Shown here: piece after piece, positions 28,691 through 40,768 of the stretch | Layout: each line of letters starts with the position of its first letter | Numbering within the stretch: the stretch's first letter is position 1 | Source: Didymodactylos carnosus | Lineage: Eukaryota; Rotifera; Eurotatoria; Philodinida; Philodinidae | DNA: 45,364 nucleotides | Direction of reading: 5' to 3' | NCBI GenBank assembly: GCA_905250885.1 | Contig: CAJNOQ010000608.1 | Location: 1-45,364, forward strand | The notes under the pieces: model-generated | Seen by the model: the letters and a program-made list of their open reading frames with translations, nothing else | What the model was told of the DNA's origin: nothing | Databases searched by the model: none | Made by a program: the position numbers and the translations under genes

Positions 28691-31430
28691 TTTTTTAATT
28701 TTGTTTCTTTTATTATTGCACGAAATAAATGCGTTTTTTCGCTAATCGATTTATAACTACATATTTGTTATTTTCAATAATATTAAAGAAGAGGAAGCCT
28801 CAAGTTGATGGTAATGATGTAACTAGTCTTTAAAAACTAGTGATAGGATAGTTTACAAATAATAATCTTTTAAATATGAAATTCAAGTGTATATAAGTTT
28901 TTTTGAAGAAAAGAGCGAAACACGGATAAGAAAATTTGTTATTACACATTTGTGAGAGAGAGAAAGAACCATTGAGTAATGAGATGATCGAAATACAGCA
29001 GAAGAATAAGAAAAAAAAAGAATAAAATCAAATATGAAAAAAGAAAAATGAAATAAATAACTCTCAAATCTTTAAAAGAAAACAAAAGTACTTCATTACA
29101 TGGTTTCTTTTAAGTATTTTGTTTCTTTATTCTTCTTTCTTCTGTTTCATTCATATAACAGAATGGAAAAAACTTAAATATTATTACTTATTTAAAGTGT
29201 GTTCATACTCACCACTTACTTCTCTCTTCATCTCTCTATGTTCGATTTATTACTGTACAATAGAAAAAGAAGAGAAATAACAATAGTCAATAGTACAAAG
29301 CAAAACATATTTATGTTATTTTTATTTTTCTCTCGCTTTGTAAAAAAATAAAAAATTTCTTCATTTTCTATCTTAAAATTGAAAACTTTTGTAATTTAAC
29401 GACGACAGAATACGAAAACAAACATCAACATGAAACAATAAAAATAATTCATTATAACTAGCCAACATAAGAAATCAAACAAAGCATAATAATAATTTCG
29501 TTTTTTTTTTTTTTTATTTGAGTATTTTGAACATATTTAAAACTCATTCATTGATGTTTACAAATAAAAAGTGAAAATTACACTATTGTATCATATTTAA
29601 ATCATTCTTAATTTATATTAATTAATACTTCTGTTTACTTACACATTTCTTGAGTTCAAAGAGTATTCAAACATTGTTTTTTTTTCGAATTTTTTTCTCC
29701 TAAATATAAATATGAGATTATTTTTTTTGTCAATAAACAGTGATAAAACGATAAACGAGCAACTTTAATTGAATTTTTTCTATTCACTATCGTATGTATC
29801 AATGAGGTTTATCCGATTTTATTAGCAATAGTGTTAAATATATATAATCCTTAAGTTTCACAAATCTGTGTAAATGATAAATGAAATTTTCGGTAATTAA
29901 ATATTTTACTAATACGATTTGAATTGGTCTTAGCATAGATATCGAATTCAAATAATAATTTTCTATTTCTATAACAAGCGCGTGTAGAAAGCTTAATCAT
30001 TGCTGGTGAATGTTGTTCAATATAGCACACAATATATAAAGAACAATTCATTTTCATAGTGTGAGCGTACACACAAGTTATACTAGATACAAAATTAAAA
30101 AATCACTTGGATGGGTAGTACTAACGTATGATAGTTCATTCGAAACACTACTTCTAGGTTTTGGTGTATTACATTTTATATCTTTATGAGATGTTATAAA
30201 TATTAGTTTTCGATATAGTTAAATAGTATGATCTGATATTTTTGTGGACGACGTTGTCTTTATCACACTGATATTCGTCGACCTGAGCTGTTTGTGTACA
30301 TATATTAGTAGAGTGGTTTGGGCGAATCAAGAACAATTTCGCGATCATGCCAATATTTGTTAAATACCTTTCTTAATCTTAGAGATCTTTTTGTGTGCGT
30401 GGGCAGTCATATAGGCAAGACTCTCATTGATACACTTGTAAAAAATCGGTTTAAAATGCTTCAAAGTATCGGACTTCCAGTGGTTTTACTGGTTCGTCCC
30501 ATAGCTTTTCTTGATCCGCCCCGTTTGAGGCAGATCTATTCAGTTTCAGACAAATCTCGAAAAAAAATTCTTTCTTTTTTGCAACCAATGTACAAGTATA
30601 GACATATTCGATTAAACTTCTGTGATAGTCAGCGCCTAAGTGACCCATCTAACTTCTCACAAATAAAACACTTTATAGACAAACAAACAGGCAAACTTCT
30701 ATTTAGAGTAGGATATCCCACTTAGAAGTTACTCGAATCTTAATTAGATCTTAACAAGGTTTTGATCACATTTGTCTAAGATTGTAGTAGACAAATCTTA
30801 CTAAGGTTTATTTGTGACACTCAAAAATGCGTATTACTATCACGATTTTTAACAAGATCCATCTCCCATTTATCTAGAAGTTTATTTTATTCCTCTTTTT
30901 TGTAGGACAGAAACTTTATATTTTATAGCGTCCCCTTCTGGAGATTGATTTATATCCATCGTACATTCTTCGAACAGTTGTTGAACACGGTTAAGTGAAT
31001 AAGTAAGTTAACAATACAAAATTCAGTGATGTTTCAGAGTTATTTCTATAGCTGCATAAGAAGAAAATGAAAGGGTGAATGAAAGTAGAGTTATCAAATC
31101 TTATTTCGATATTAAAAAATTAAGATCATACTAGATCTAACTAAAACACTTTTAAGAAGTGTGTCGAATTTTTACTGAAGCACGCAGTGAAATTTCTTAA
31201 AATAATTGGACGAAATAAGCATTAATTTATAACAAAATGTTCGATAACTAACAAATAACTATAAAACTGACAGTATCCGATATTTTGCAGTAATACTTGA
31301 TATTAGTTGATAGCTGATTTGAAAGTAACAGTAATGATGATGATGATACCGATAATCAAGAAATAGAAAAAGAGCAAACACATTCCGAACTTATAGCTGA
31401 GAAAAAGACTCAAGCAAATTCGATATATCC
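28691..31430. other. Intergenic AT-rich region
   Basis: Purine-rich and A/T-run-rich sequence without clear genes. A 135-codon plus-strand frame at 30318-30725 (LPVVLLVRPIAFLDPPRLRQ region) has varied composition but no motif, no family resemblance and no splice partner, so I leave it unannotated. Confidence 0.45.
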
Positions 31431-32320
31431 CTGTCGTCAAATCTTGTCAAATGATCTTGCAGGGTCTTGTATGGCCTTACAAGATCATGTTATAAAATTT
31501 TATAAGGTTTTATATGATTATATAAGATCTTATGGAAACTTTACAAAATCTCACAAGATTTCCTATGAATCAGTCTCCCTGATTCCACATAAGATTACAA
31601 AAAATTTTCTTGTAACTTTGCAAACTCTTATGATAAGATATTGTAAGATCATGTAAGAATTCATCAAATCTTACAAGACTACGTCTGTAATTCTTACAGA
31701 TTCCCTCTATAGCCAGGTCAAACAATCTTATAAAAATCATATAAGAATCTTACGAAATCGGACAAAATCATACAAGAATCTTATAAGATCTCACAGTAAG
31801 ATTCTTTGACATGGATAGACACTTTTACAAAAATTTTTTCTTTTCATAAGATTTTCTAGCATATAGGTAGGACTCTGACGTCCTTAGGATCGTGTCTGAT
31901 CGTCTACTTTATATAGCCATACAACTTGTTTGTGTTCAGCTGATGTGTGAGGCTGAAGAAAGAAAAAAATTCTAAGTTTCATCATAAGTACGACGTTGTA
32001 ATATATCGTAGCAACATTTATGTGGTAAGAATGGGTCATCACTTCTTGCTACATCTCCCAAAATCTTGTACAATCTTGTGAGTGAAAGTGTTGAATTCTT
32101 TATCCCAAAATCGTACAAAATCTGTTGATTTAATGTTATAAGATCTTACCACTTCTTGTAGGCTGATCTTGTAAGATCGTATGACAAGAAGTTACCAGAT
32201 TCGGCATGCTCTTGGATGATCTTGAAATAAGATCTTGTAAGATAATGGATTATAATCTTGCCATCAGATTTCAAAAAAAACGACAGATCTTGTATAATCC
32301 TGCAAGATGAATTTCACCTG
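31431..32320 (+). repeat. Full-length copy of an AAGATCTTG-rich dispersed repeat
   Basis: About 890 bp. The flanks (31440-31810 and 32060-32310) are packed with AAGATCTTG, TTACAAGATC, TCTTATAAGATC and similar words on both strands. The core (31850-32060) is unique to the family: GGTAGGAC, GTCCTTAGGATCGTGT, TTCAGCTGAT, GAAGAAAGAAA, TTCTAAGTTT, CGTAGCAA, GGTAAGAATG. The right end is TTTCACCTGG. The same order of core words is found inverted at about 38.65-38.88 kb. It is probably a non-autonomous DNA element with palindromic subterminal repeats. Confidence 0.65.
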
Positions 32321-32503
32321 GGTAATCAAAAGTGTTTTCATTGACCTCTAACAGCACGAAAAATCTTGCTTTTTTCTGTCATGAAGTATCCGTGTTTTCT
32401 ATAAGCTTTGAAGGATAAGACAGTCTAAAGCATATGCTTTGCAAGCGAAAGATATCCTATGGCATATCTGTTCATATCCCATCGAAGAAGCATATCCACA
32501 CAC

Positions 32504-33097
32504 CAGGAAATTTGCAAATGTTTTGGCTACATTTAAACGTGTCAATTGAAAAATTTACCATTACCAAGACAACGTCGAACTTTTTTGACGCGTTGAAAAC
32601 GTTTGTAGTTTCAACGCATTTAAACGCGTTTATTTTTCGAAAAAAACATTTAAAACTATCTACGACGTGTTGAAACAATGTAGAAAACGGTTTCAACGCG
32701 TCAAAAAATACGATTTTAAATGTAAAACTCGTAAAAATGCATAGAAAACCCGGTTTTCGAAAGGCACAACGACCATAACGCGTTCGAATGTTTAATAAAT
32801 TTCCTGCTGTGAGGTTTTCGGTGTACTTTTATAAGTTTTGCATTTAAAATCCTGATATTTGACGCGCTGAAACCGTTTCCCACATTTTTCAAACGCGCTG
32901 TAGGCAGTTTTAAATATTTTTTTCGAAAAATAAACGCGTTTAAATGCGTTGAAACTACAAAAGTTTTCAACGCTTTCAACGTCGAACTTTCAACGAGTCA
33001 AAAAAGTTCGACGTTGTCTAAGGGAAAAACGCGTGGTAATGGTAAATTGTTCAATTAACACGTTTAAATGCGTCCAAAACTTTTGACAAATTTCCTG
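32504..33097. mobile_element. 594-bp foldback element built of ACGCGTT words
   Basis: The termini CAGGAAATTTG (32504) and CAAATTTCCTG (ending 33097) are inverted repeats. The arms 32504-32735 and 32850-33097 pair imperfectly, with an indel of about 23 bp. GTTTAAACGCGTTTA, TTTCAACGC and GTCGAAC words recur on both strands. A further terminus-like AATTTCCTGC lies inside near 32798, which suggests an internally duplicated element. Frames across it are by-products. Confidence 0.65.
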
Positions 33098-33233
33098 CTA
33101 TGCGGGTCTACCATTGGTATATGAAATAGTATAGTGGTTGGATTCTTATCTCTAATATTTTCATAATGTAAACGTTAGAGTTGTCATCAAAACGAAAATA
33201 AATGAGAACTTTTCTGTAAACTAGGATTAAAAA

Positions 33234-34078
33234 CACATTATTTTAGAAGTGTGCCTTTGTTAATATATTCGACAAATACTTGACAGATATCTCGATTTTT
33301 TTCCTATAGTGGTACATAAAAATGATTTACGTTTCTTCTACAGACAGAGATTAGGCACAGTTTGTAAATAGAAAGATGTAGAATTGAAAGGGCTACAGAA
33401 TGAGGTATAATGTATTCTTTCAGATCGTAAGTTTGTTAGACTTATGGGTAAAAAAATGAAAGACACATTTTTCGTGTTTCCGAGTAATTTTGGTGACATG
33501 GGGCTTTTCTTAAATTGAATGCTGTTTGATGAAACAGTGCTATAGAGAGCTCAGAGGCGTCTTGATTTGTTCAGGAATCTTTTCTATACTCGATTAGGCT
33601 ATTACAAAAAAAAGTATCATTAGAATTCGGGGACTTGGTTTCCTAGAGTTACGGTTCCCCAGAGACCTAGGAGGGGATTTCATTCATTTCGCCCTGGGAA
33701 TTTCAGTCAAATCTTGATTTGCGACAGATCACATTGGAAACTCCTTGAGCTATAACTAAACTTTCCTCACATTTGTTGTAGCTATTATCTTCGAGGAGAA
33801 AAACTGAAAATAAACTTGGTTTAATAGTTTTAACAGTCATCGTTAATAAAAGTCGCGACAGTCATATACAAATCAATTCTGTACACGATTAGGCCATCTC
33901 CCGTCAACCATTTATATACTGAATAGTATATGACTGTCGCGACTTTTATTTACGATGGCTGTTAAAAGAAGAAGAAGAAACCTAAATCATTTTTATGTAC
34001 CACTATAGGAAAAAAATCGAGATATCTGTCAAGTATTTGTCGAATATATTAACAAAGGCACACTTCTAAAATAATGTG
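33234..34078. mobile_element. 845-bp element with perfect 96-bp terminal inverted repeats
   Basis: Positions 33234-33329 are the exact reverse complement of 33983-34078. A second, inner inverted repeat of about 45 bp with a few mismatches pairs about 33826-33870 with 33927-33967 around TCGCGAC words. The interior 33330-33982 carries no intact frame. Arms this long and identical suggest a young or homogenised foldback element. Confidence 0.8.
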
Positions 34079-34099
34079 CTATAGCTCATTTTGTAGCCC

Positions 34100-34315
34100 G
34101 TGAGATTCTCTATCGAACACTATATAAAGTAGAGTGGTTTACGAGAAAATAAATCAATATTATAAACTGGAACGACGTTGGCCCACCGGTTTGTTCAGAT
34201 GCTACCGAGTATTTCCAATCTTAGACTACTCAGTTACATTTTCTTCTGACTGTCTTATATACTATTTTTAGCCCGTGAAATTGTCTATTAAACGGTGTAT
34301 AATAATTGATATTTG
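34100..34315 (+). repeat. Short diverged direct repeat
   Basis: TAGCCCGTGAGATTCTCTATCGAAC near 34096 and TAGCCCGTGAAATTGTCTATTAAAC near 34271 are diverged direct copies about 175 bp apart. Nothing else is apparent in this stretch. Confidence 0.4.
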
Positions 34316-34394
34316 TTCTAGGTGAAGGAGGTGGAACAATGAAAATACGTTGAGTAAAGGTCATTTAACGAGGGAAGAGTCTTTTTTAGGCTGA

Positions 34395-34700
34395 TCTGTG
34401 AGGCACGGGTGGAACCGGTATCGAAAATGCGATGCCGGTACCGGTCACCGGTATACAAACTTCGTACCGGCACCGGCTTGTCTTGATCATTTTTTGCTTA
34501 AATACAAACATTTTTCCTTGTTTATAGAAATATGTCATAGATGAGCTGAATTTACACGATATTTTTCGCTAAATCGTATCATATCGCAAAATACCAGTAA
34601 TGTCGACCGATTGATTATACTTCATACTAATACCGGTATACCGGTCACCGTTATAATTCGTGCCGGTATACCGGTCGGCCTTATAATTCATATCGGTACC
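34395..34700. repeat. ACCGGTA palindrome cluster
   Basis: Two blocks (34410-34480 and 34600-34700) are packed with ACCGGTA, TACCGGTATACCGGTC and GGTCACCGGTA. These palindromic words are locally GC-rich in AT-rich surroundings. Similar ACCGGTA words appear near 25610-25670. The identity is unknown, perhaps an eroded element or ends of one. Confidence 0.5.
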
Positions 34701-35056
34701 GGTTGCATCTCTGCCGTGAGGGGGTCGATTTTGGCTCTTATCGACTCCCGTCCTTTGCATTATCTTATCTGTCAACGACCTCATTTCAAATGAAAACGCA
34801 TGTGATACACTCTTAAGCTCGTATTCTTTCCCCATGTGCAAAAGTCGAATGTTTAGGTCACTACTATCGATTTCTATATGAAGGAGTAAGAAAACGGTAG
34901 AACGGTAGAGGGTGTGACTAATCAGCTGCATATTCTTCACTTCTAGATGAAACTATAGATCTTTCTTAACACAATACTTTTCACAATTACATGCACTTTA
35001 CAAAGACATATAAAACTAAGAATTCTTTTTCGATCGAAATAAATCCTCCAACAGAT

Positions 35057-35070
35057 TTCACCATGGTAAC
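35057..35070 (+). promoter_or_regulatory. RFX X-box-like site upstream of B9D1
   Basis: TTCACCATGGTAAC matches the X-box consensus GTHNYYATRRNAAC at every position except the first base. It ends 75 nt upstream of the B9D1 start codon. Many animal cilium genes are controlled by RFX factors through such a site close to the start codon, so motif and position agree. Binding is inferred. Confidence 0.6.
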
Positions 35071-35145
35071 GTTCAACAGTAATGGTTCATACCTGAGTAA
35101 TGCATTTTTGTTGAGTGGAATAATAAACAAGAGGAATCCACGAAT

Positions 35146-37428
35146 ATGACTACAAAACCAACGAGCTTCCTAGTTTTTGTAAATGGAGCAGTCGAGAGTG
35201 CTGAGGTAGGTCTCTCGCCTCTACAAGCTACAAAAATAGAGTTCGAATTGAAGGTAGAATACACTCTGATTTTCTAACATCTAAAGAAACAAAAACAGTT
35301 TGCCAAAAAAACACGCAGTTTTGTACTCAGTTTCTGACACTTCCAAAAACTGTGGTCTCCTACTCTTCTAATACTTCTCTATGTTAGACGATATTGCTAA
35401 ATCAGTATTATATCCTCTTGTTAAATGTTGTTGTGACTTTTTTCTGTTATAGTTTGCTGATTTTGATGATTTATACTTGAGATTCGCTTATGTAATCGGA
35501 AAAGATTGGGAAATATGTGCTGTAAGTTAATTCTACACAGAAAACAAAAATTAGATTTCTACTGAGTTTATTCCCTCTAATTCAAGGGGTTAGATGAAGG
35601 CACAACACAAATCGCGTATAAAGGAGTGGATTTTAATCCAAAACTAGTATTTAATTTTCCATTAGAATGCACATTCAAGAGTACAAGTCCATTTGGATGT
35701 AAGTAAGGTTTTTTCAGACCAGCAATCAGAAATTTATAGATGACACTTATTAGTTCCATAACTATTCCGCTGCTTTTCTCGTTCAATTGCATAATACTTC
35801 TTTCTTGATGTTTCCGTAGAAATGTCCCCTTTTTACGTTTTATCAAAAATACAGTTTTCTTTTATACGATTTCGGCCAACTATGAAACTTATTTTATGTA
35901 TAAGGGCCGCAGCTAGTTCTAAGTGGCTATGGTATGGATGCATTTGGCAACGATGTTGTAAGAGGATATGGAACAACACATATACCAATTACACCTGGAA
36001 GGTGAGCACTGCCATTTTCAAGACTTTTTCTAAAACTAATTCTTCTTTAATTCCAGACATAAACTTCGCGTCCCATTGTTTGTTCCCCGTTCCTCGTCTC
36101 GTTTTCAACAATTTCTGGCATGGATATTAGGAAGACGACCGGAATTTGTCGATCCAAAAGTAGTCGCTCACAACGCTGGAAGAGAAAGTAAGTTTTGCTC
36201 CTATCAGCGCCAGGTTAAGATGGAAAAGGAAGGAATCCATGGACTTAGTCGAATGACACAGCATTTTCATTGTCTCATTTTTACTCAGAAGATAATAAAT
36301 TGTTATTTTTAGTCAGAACGCTTCAGCCATCCATCTGCATGACGATTTGGGCTTCGTGAGGATAGGACTTGAAAACTGATAAAGGCAGATCTGATGAAAT
36401 ATTTAGATAAGTTCTATTGACTTTTGTTAATGGTAGGACTTTTACAATAAAAGTTTCTATTTTATCAAAACTTGTAGCTAAATTTATTTCTTATTCTATT
36501 ATATTTTTTCAAATAGTTTTTATGCTGAGCTTTCGAATCACCGACTGACCATCAGAGTTAAAATATTAAAGTTTAACACAGTTAAAAACTACACGATCAG
36601 TAAGACTCAGGACTTTGTTCTACAAACATATATATAAATGTAGGTGGTAATCAGAACGTGATACAGAAGAAATGTAGAACTACATAGCGAAAAGTGAAAG
36701 GAGAAGAAGAGGGAATGTACAAGTTCTTGGACTGTTCTTAACTGAACTGAATAAATATTATAAACTCACAGCAGTACATGAAAAATACTTGACTAGAGAC
36801 CAACTTTTTGTATTTAACATTTAAGAATGATTTTCTTTTCTTTTTTACATAAGACCAATGACTGAAAGAAAGAGAACCCTCGTACAGGATTACTGATCTA
36901 TCTGTACCGTTAAACTGTGGTGTATGTGTACGAATAGCTGGAGATTCTCTTACCAGTGGTCGATAGGGTCTACTGTCTCTAGCTAATATTTTAACATTGC
37001 TAAAACTAATGACCCGTTTGAATAACCTGTTTACTTATTGCTGGCTTAGGTTTAAATTCAGCTAGTCTTGTATTTGAATTATGTGATGACTTATTCTGAA
37101 CGCTTATCTTATTCGCTATACACGAGCTTCGTCTTAAATTTTGCTGTGACTTTTTTATTATTATTTTTTATTATAACTAAGTTATAAAACAGAAATTTTT
37201 AGATAAATTCTTTCATTTTCGTATTTAGTGACTCGCGTTCGTTCACAAGGCTACGTAAATCTTACATTCAATATTGTTACCAAAGATTTGCAATCACTGG
37301 GTTTTCGAACTGAAAGTTCGGAAGGAATTCATCCGGCTGCACACGATCAACAAAAATCCTATCATCAGCTACCACTCGGTGCTCTACCAGAAAACGTTTC
37401 ACAATATGAGGATGTTGACCGAATGTAG
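35146..37428 (+). CDS. B9D1: B9 domain-containing protein 1 (ciliary transition zone)
   Basis: Six exons encode 222 aa: 35146-35205, 35453-35521, 35587-35698, 35905-36001, 36057-36187 and 37229-37428. Phases agree at every junction. For example, GGA-T|gtaagt...ataag|GG restores the conserved Trp of [12 protein letters not shown]. Family landmarks occur in order: [86 protein letters not shown] and [14 protein letters not shown]. The human protein is about 204 aa, so the length is full, and the extra residues lie at the C-terminus (after about residue 180). B9D1 works with MKS1 and B9D2 in the MKS module of the ciliary transition zone, which gates protein entry into cilia. The last intron (36188-37228, 1041 nt) is unusually long. 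The gene is probably under RFX control. Confidence 0.95.
36188..37228 (+). other. Long last intron of B9D1 (1041 nt)
   Basis: Donor GTAAGT, acceptor TTCGTATTTAG. AT-rich, without inverted repeat, RNA gene or coding signal. The frame that reads on from exon 5 into it soon ends. Confidence 0.75.
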
Positions 37429-38045
37429 ACGGAGCTACCGTTCTTCTAGGAAATTTTTATCTTTTGTATATTGTAATGCATAGAAAGGTAGTCTTTTACA
37501 GTTGTTCTTTTTTTGTTGTTTGAATATCAAATGAAAAAGGTTTTGTGTGGTGCTAACTTACTATTCATTGAATAATAATTTCATTCATGTTTTTGGAAAC
37601 TTCATACAAGTAAAACAACTAGTTGGTGTCTATGGGTAAGAAAAAGTGTCCATGAAAACCGGAGCGGAGACCGCGATACATCCGATCATGACCTCTGCGA
37701 GACAGTACGCATGCAGATCTCTAAAATAAATATATATAGTCTGTTCTTGTCTACTGACATCGTTCATGAGTGTAAAGAGTAGTGTTACTTTTATTTGTAT
37801 CCAAAATTTTTCCAAAATATAGACAGCAACGAAAACTGTCTTGCCAAACCTTCGATCGAGATGTCGTAATGAAAGTGTATTTTTGCATTTCTTGTCAAGA
37901 TCTTGTACTCATGAAATCTTCTAATTTCTTGTTTTTCATAAATGTCAGAATTATTACATTTTGGCTAAGTTGAAAACGCATACTGTGTAAAAGTGCATAC
38001 GTAGTATTCGTTACCCGATCCGTCTATTCAAAGTTACTGATATAT
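37429..38045. other. Stretch downstream of B9D1
   Basis: No gene is recognised. An AATAAA lies near 37728, about 300 nt after the B9D1 stop, but its use is uncertain. Confidence 0.45.
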
Positions 38046-38200
38046 GGAGAGACATTCATCCTTTCTAGATATTCATCTTCTCTAGACATTCATCCTTTTT
38101 AGGGTGAGGATGAGGGTGATAGAGAAGATGAATATCTAGAGCGGATAAATGTCTAGAAAGGATGAATACCTAGAGAAGATGAATATCTAGAAAGTTTGTG
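38046..38200. repeat. GATGAATATCTAGA inverted and tandem repeats
   Basis: Copies of GATGAATATCTAGA(GA) and variants occur at least three times on the plus strand (38125-38195) and three times on the minus strand (38050-38098). They flank an AGGGTGAGGATGAGGGTGAT core. The block could fold into a long imperfect hairpin. Confidence 0.6.
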
Positions 38201-38369
38201 TACGTGCGAAGGAAAAATAGATACAACATACATATACATACGCACACAGATTGATATATATGTTGTATACAACAAATTAGCCAAGATATTAAAATTTAAA
38301 TTAATTATTAAAGTTCCTTTAGTAGTGTCCTGACTATAGAATTTGGGAATATGAACATTTCTCTACCCA

Positions 38370-39085
38370 CGTGAAACTCACCTTACAAGATCATACTGCC
38401 GTTTTCTTATAAAATCTTGTAACAAGATCTTACTGCATGATCTTCCAAGATCTTGTCTTAGGATGTTGTAAGATTCTGCGGAATCTTGTAACTTCTTGTC
38501 ATCAGATCTTACATGATCAGGTCATAAGACGTGGCAAGATCTTGTAACACGAAAGCGTATGATCTTATAAGACCTTGCCATTGAGAGAAGTGTCTTGTAT
38601 TTATTTCTCATCGCAAGATCATACGATTTCTTGTTGTAGGATCTTATATGACCTTGCAAGAATCGATGACTCATTCTTACCATATAAATTTTGCTACGAT
38701 ACTGAGTATATATATAATACAATTCTTATGAGAAAACTTAGAATTTCTTTCTTTCTTCGTCTTCAAGCATCAGCTGAGCGCAAATAAAGTGCATGGCTAT
38801 AAGGAACGTGGTTAAACACGATCCTAAGGACCTTTGTGTCCTACCTATACCAGAAAATATTTTGAACAGAGAAAGATACTTTTTTAAGAGGGGCTAGAGG
38901 AAATTTATAGAACACGATCAGGCACATAATCTTATAAGATCTGATGAAATCTTGTCACTTCTTGCAAGATCATATGATATCTTATACGATCTTATGAGAT
39001 CTTACAGCTTCATATGTTATGATCTTATAAGATCATATAAGATTATAGGAAATCTTGATATATGATTGCTCACCCTGGTACTTCA
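38370..39085 (-). repeat. Inverted copy of the AAGATCTTG-rich dispersed repeat
   Basis: On the minus strand it starts near 39085 with ACCAGGGTGAG and passes through AAGATCTTA/CTTATAAGATC words. The core words shared with the 31.4-32.3 kb copy come next in the same order: GTAGGAC, TCCTTAGGATCGTGT, CAGCTGATG, AAGAAAGAAA, TTCTAAGTTTT, CGTAGCAAAA, GGTAAGAATGA. More AAGATCTTG words follow, and the copy ends near 38370 at GTGAGTTTCACGTGG. Confidence 0.65.
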
Positions 39086-40768
39086 AATCTAGAACGATTA
39101 AAGCTACTTGTGTCATAAGGATATCTACACTGTTGTTCTTGTGTCGATGAAAATTGAGGCATTTCTCCGTGAAATGTAATTATTTTAGTTGTGTGATTTT
39201 GATGATTCTTTATCTCAGTCGTGATCTTGTCCACCATGCGGATATACAACTTATTTACTTTGTATCAGTCTGTAGACTAGTGAAAAATGAGTTTCTTATT
39301 TCATGTACTTGAAAGGCAGATTAGAGTCTCTGAATTCATCATGCCTTTTGCATTGTAGCTCCCATCACTGAGATGTCTATAAAAAACAACGCCCTCTGCA
39401 GTATAGAATAGAAGAATATTCCAGTAACGGTGGCAACAGTATGGAACTTTTATCCAATAATATGAACCGTATTTTTTCTACAACACAGAAGTTGGCGAAA
39501 TAAAAGGATCAAGATTTCTTTTCTTGAGCGCCATTGTCAACATAAATCATGTCATCCGCAATGATAGAAAATAATGAAAGCTTATCTCAACCAAACAAAT
39601 AAGGGTCAAGATAAATATTAGAATACACTATATAGAACTGAAAAATGGTAGCACACGAAAATTTTTGTCAGCCATCTTTCTTGCTGTTCTTCTCTTTCTC
39701 ATTAGAAGAAAATACACAACAGAACGCAAGAAATGCAGTCGATGAGAAATAAAAGATATGCTAAGACTGAGAGACCATCTTTTAACAACAGCGTGTCCTA
39801 ATCTAATTATAAGATGAGTTACAGTAAATCTGTATAGTGAAATGACGAAACCACCATTAAAACGTATTTTGTACCTCTGCTCTACTATTAAAGTTTCTCA
39901 TTGTAAAAAAACAACGACAAAAGTGAAAGACGTGTGATTCTAACTACTTTCAGTTGATATTGAGCTCTAATTATGCCTGATTTAATTAAGTCGTTTCTAT
40001 TGGATGCCTGTGCTATATCGAGTTATTAATATATAGTAATAAAACCTAGATCATAAAGAAGATTAGATATTCTGAGATTAAAAGTTAGGTCTGGCCTCAG
40101 TCATAGTATATCCTAACCAAAAAGGAGACAGTCTATTTGCTCCTTATTGTCACGTACTATTTCGAAGGAAACAACAACAATTAAGGCTTAAAATTTAACT
40201 CAAGTACGGCTACACACTGGCAACGTTTCAACAAAATCTGATATAAAATCCTACATTCTTTTCTGTATGGATAAGATACAATGAAAAGCTACGATAGCTC
40301 ATCGTTGTATCATGTCATACGACAGAAAGATATTTCTCACGAGTCTCCGGTGACGCTAAAAGAATGTAAAGAGAAAAAATCAATGAAACGTATCATTTTG
40401 TATGGCTCTCTTGAGTTACAATTTTATTAGTTCTGTATGGAATATAATGCTGTCGGAGAAACTAAGATGGCTTGCTGACTGTCATCTCTGAACTTCGTCT
40501 AAGGAGTAATGAAACGGAACGGAAAGAGAAAATACAAAACAAAAAGAAATGAAAGATAGATATACAAGACGTGAGCAATATTACGATAAAATATGTATGA
40601 TTGATTATTTTCTTTTGATACTCTTTAATTCTTGACGGATAAATCGTGAGTAAGAATGATTTTTGTGTTTACCTGTCTGATTAATTGAATTTACTCATTC
40701 GAATTGTCCAATTTATTAGTAGACGTCAGTGATGCTTTAATACTAAGCTTTCATATTATCTATTTAGA
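39086..40768. other. Intergenic region upstream of GULO
   Basis: No genes recognised. Just before the GULO start codon the sequence TTATCTATTTAGA looks like an acceptor, so the transcript may have a 5'-UTR intron here. Confidence 0.45.

Noticed and set aside
30318-30725. 135-codon plus-strand frame as a gene
   Set aside because: Longest frame in its surroundings, but with no recognisable motif, splice partner or promoter context. Kept only as a remark.
31431-32320. CRISPR array or telomeric repeat
   Set aside because: The repeats are palindromic, irregular in spacing and orientation, and the genome is eukaryotic. There is no unit that repeats head to tail as in a telomere.
32434-32979. Overlapping frames of 74-87 codons
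   Set aside because: They arise from the inverted arms of the foldback element, which read similarly on both strands.
36076-36312. Separate gene in the B9D1 region
   Set aside because: It is B9D1 exon 5 read through into the long intron.
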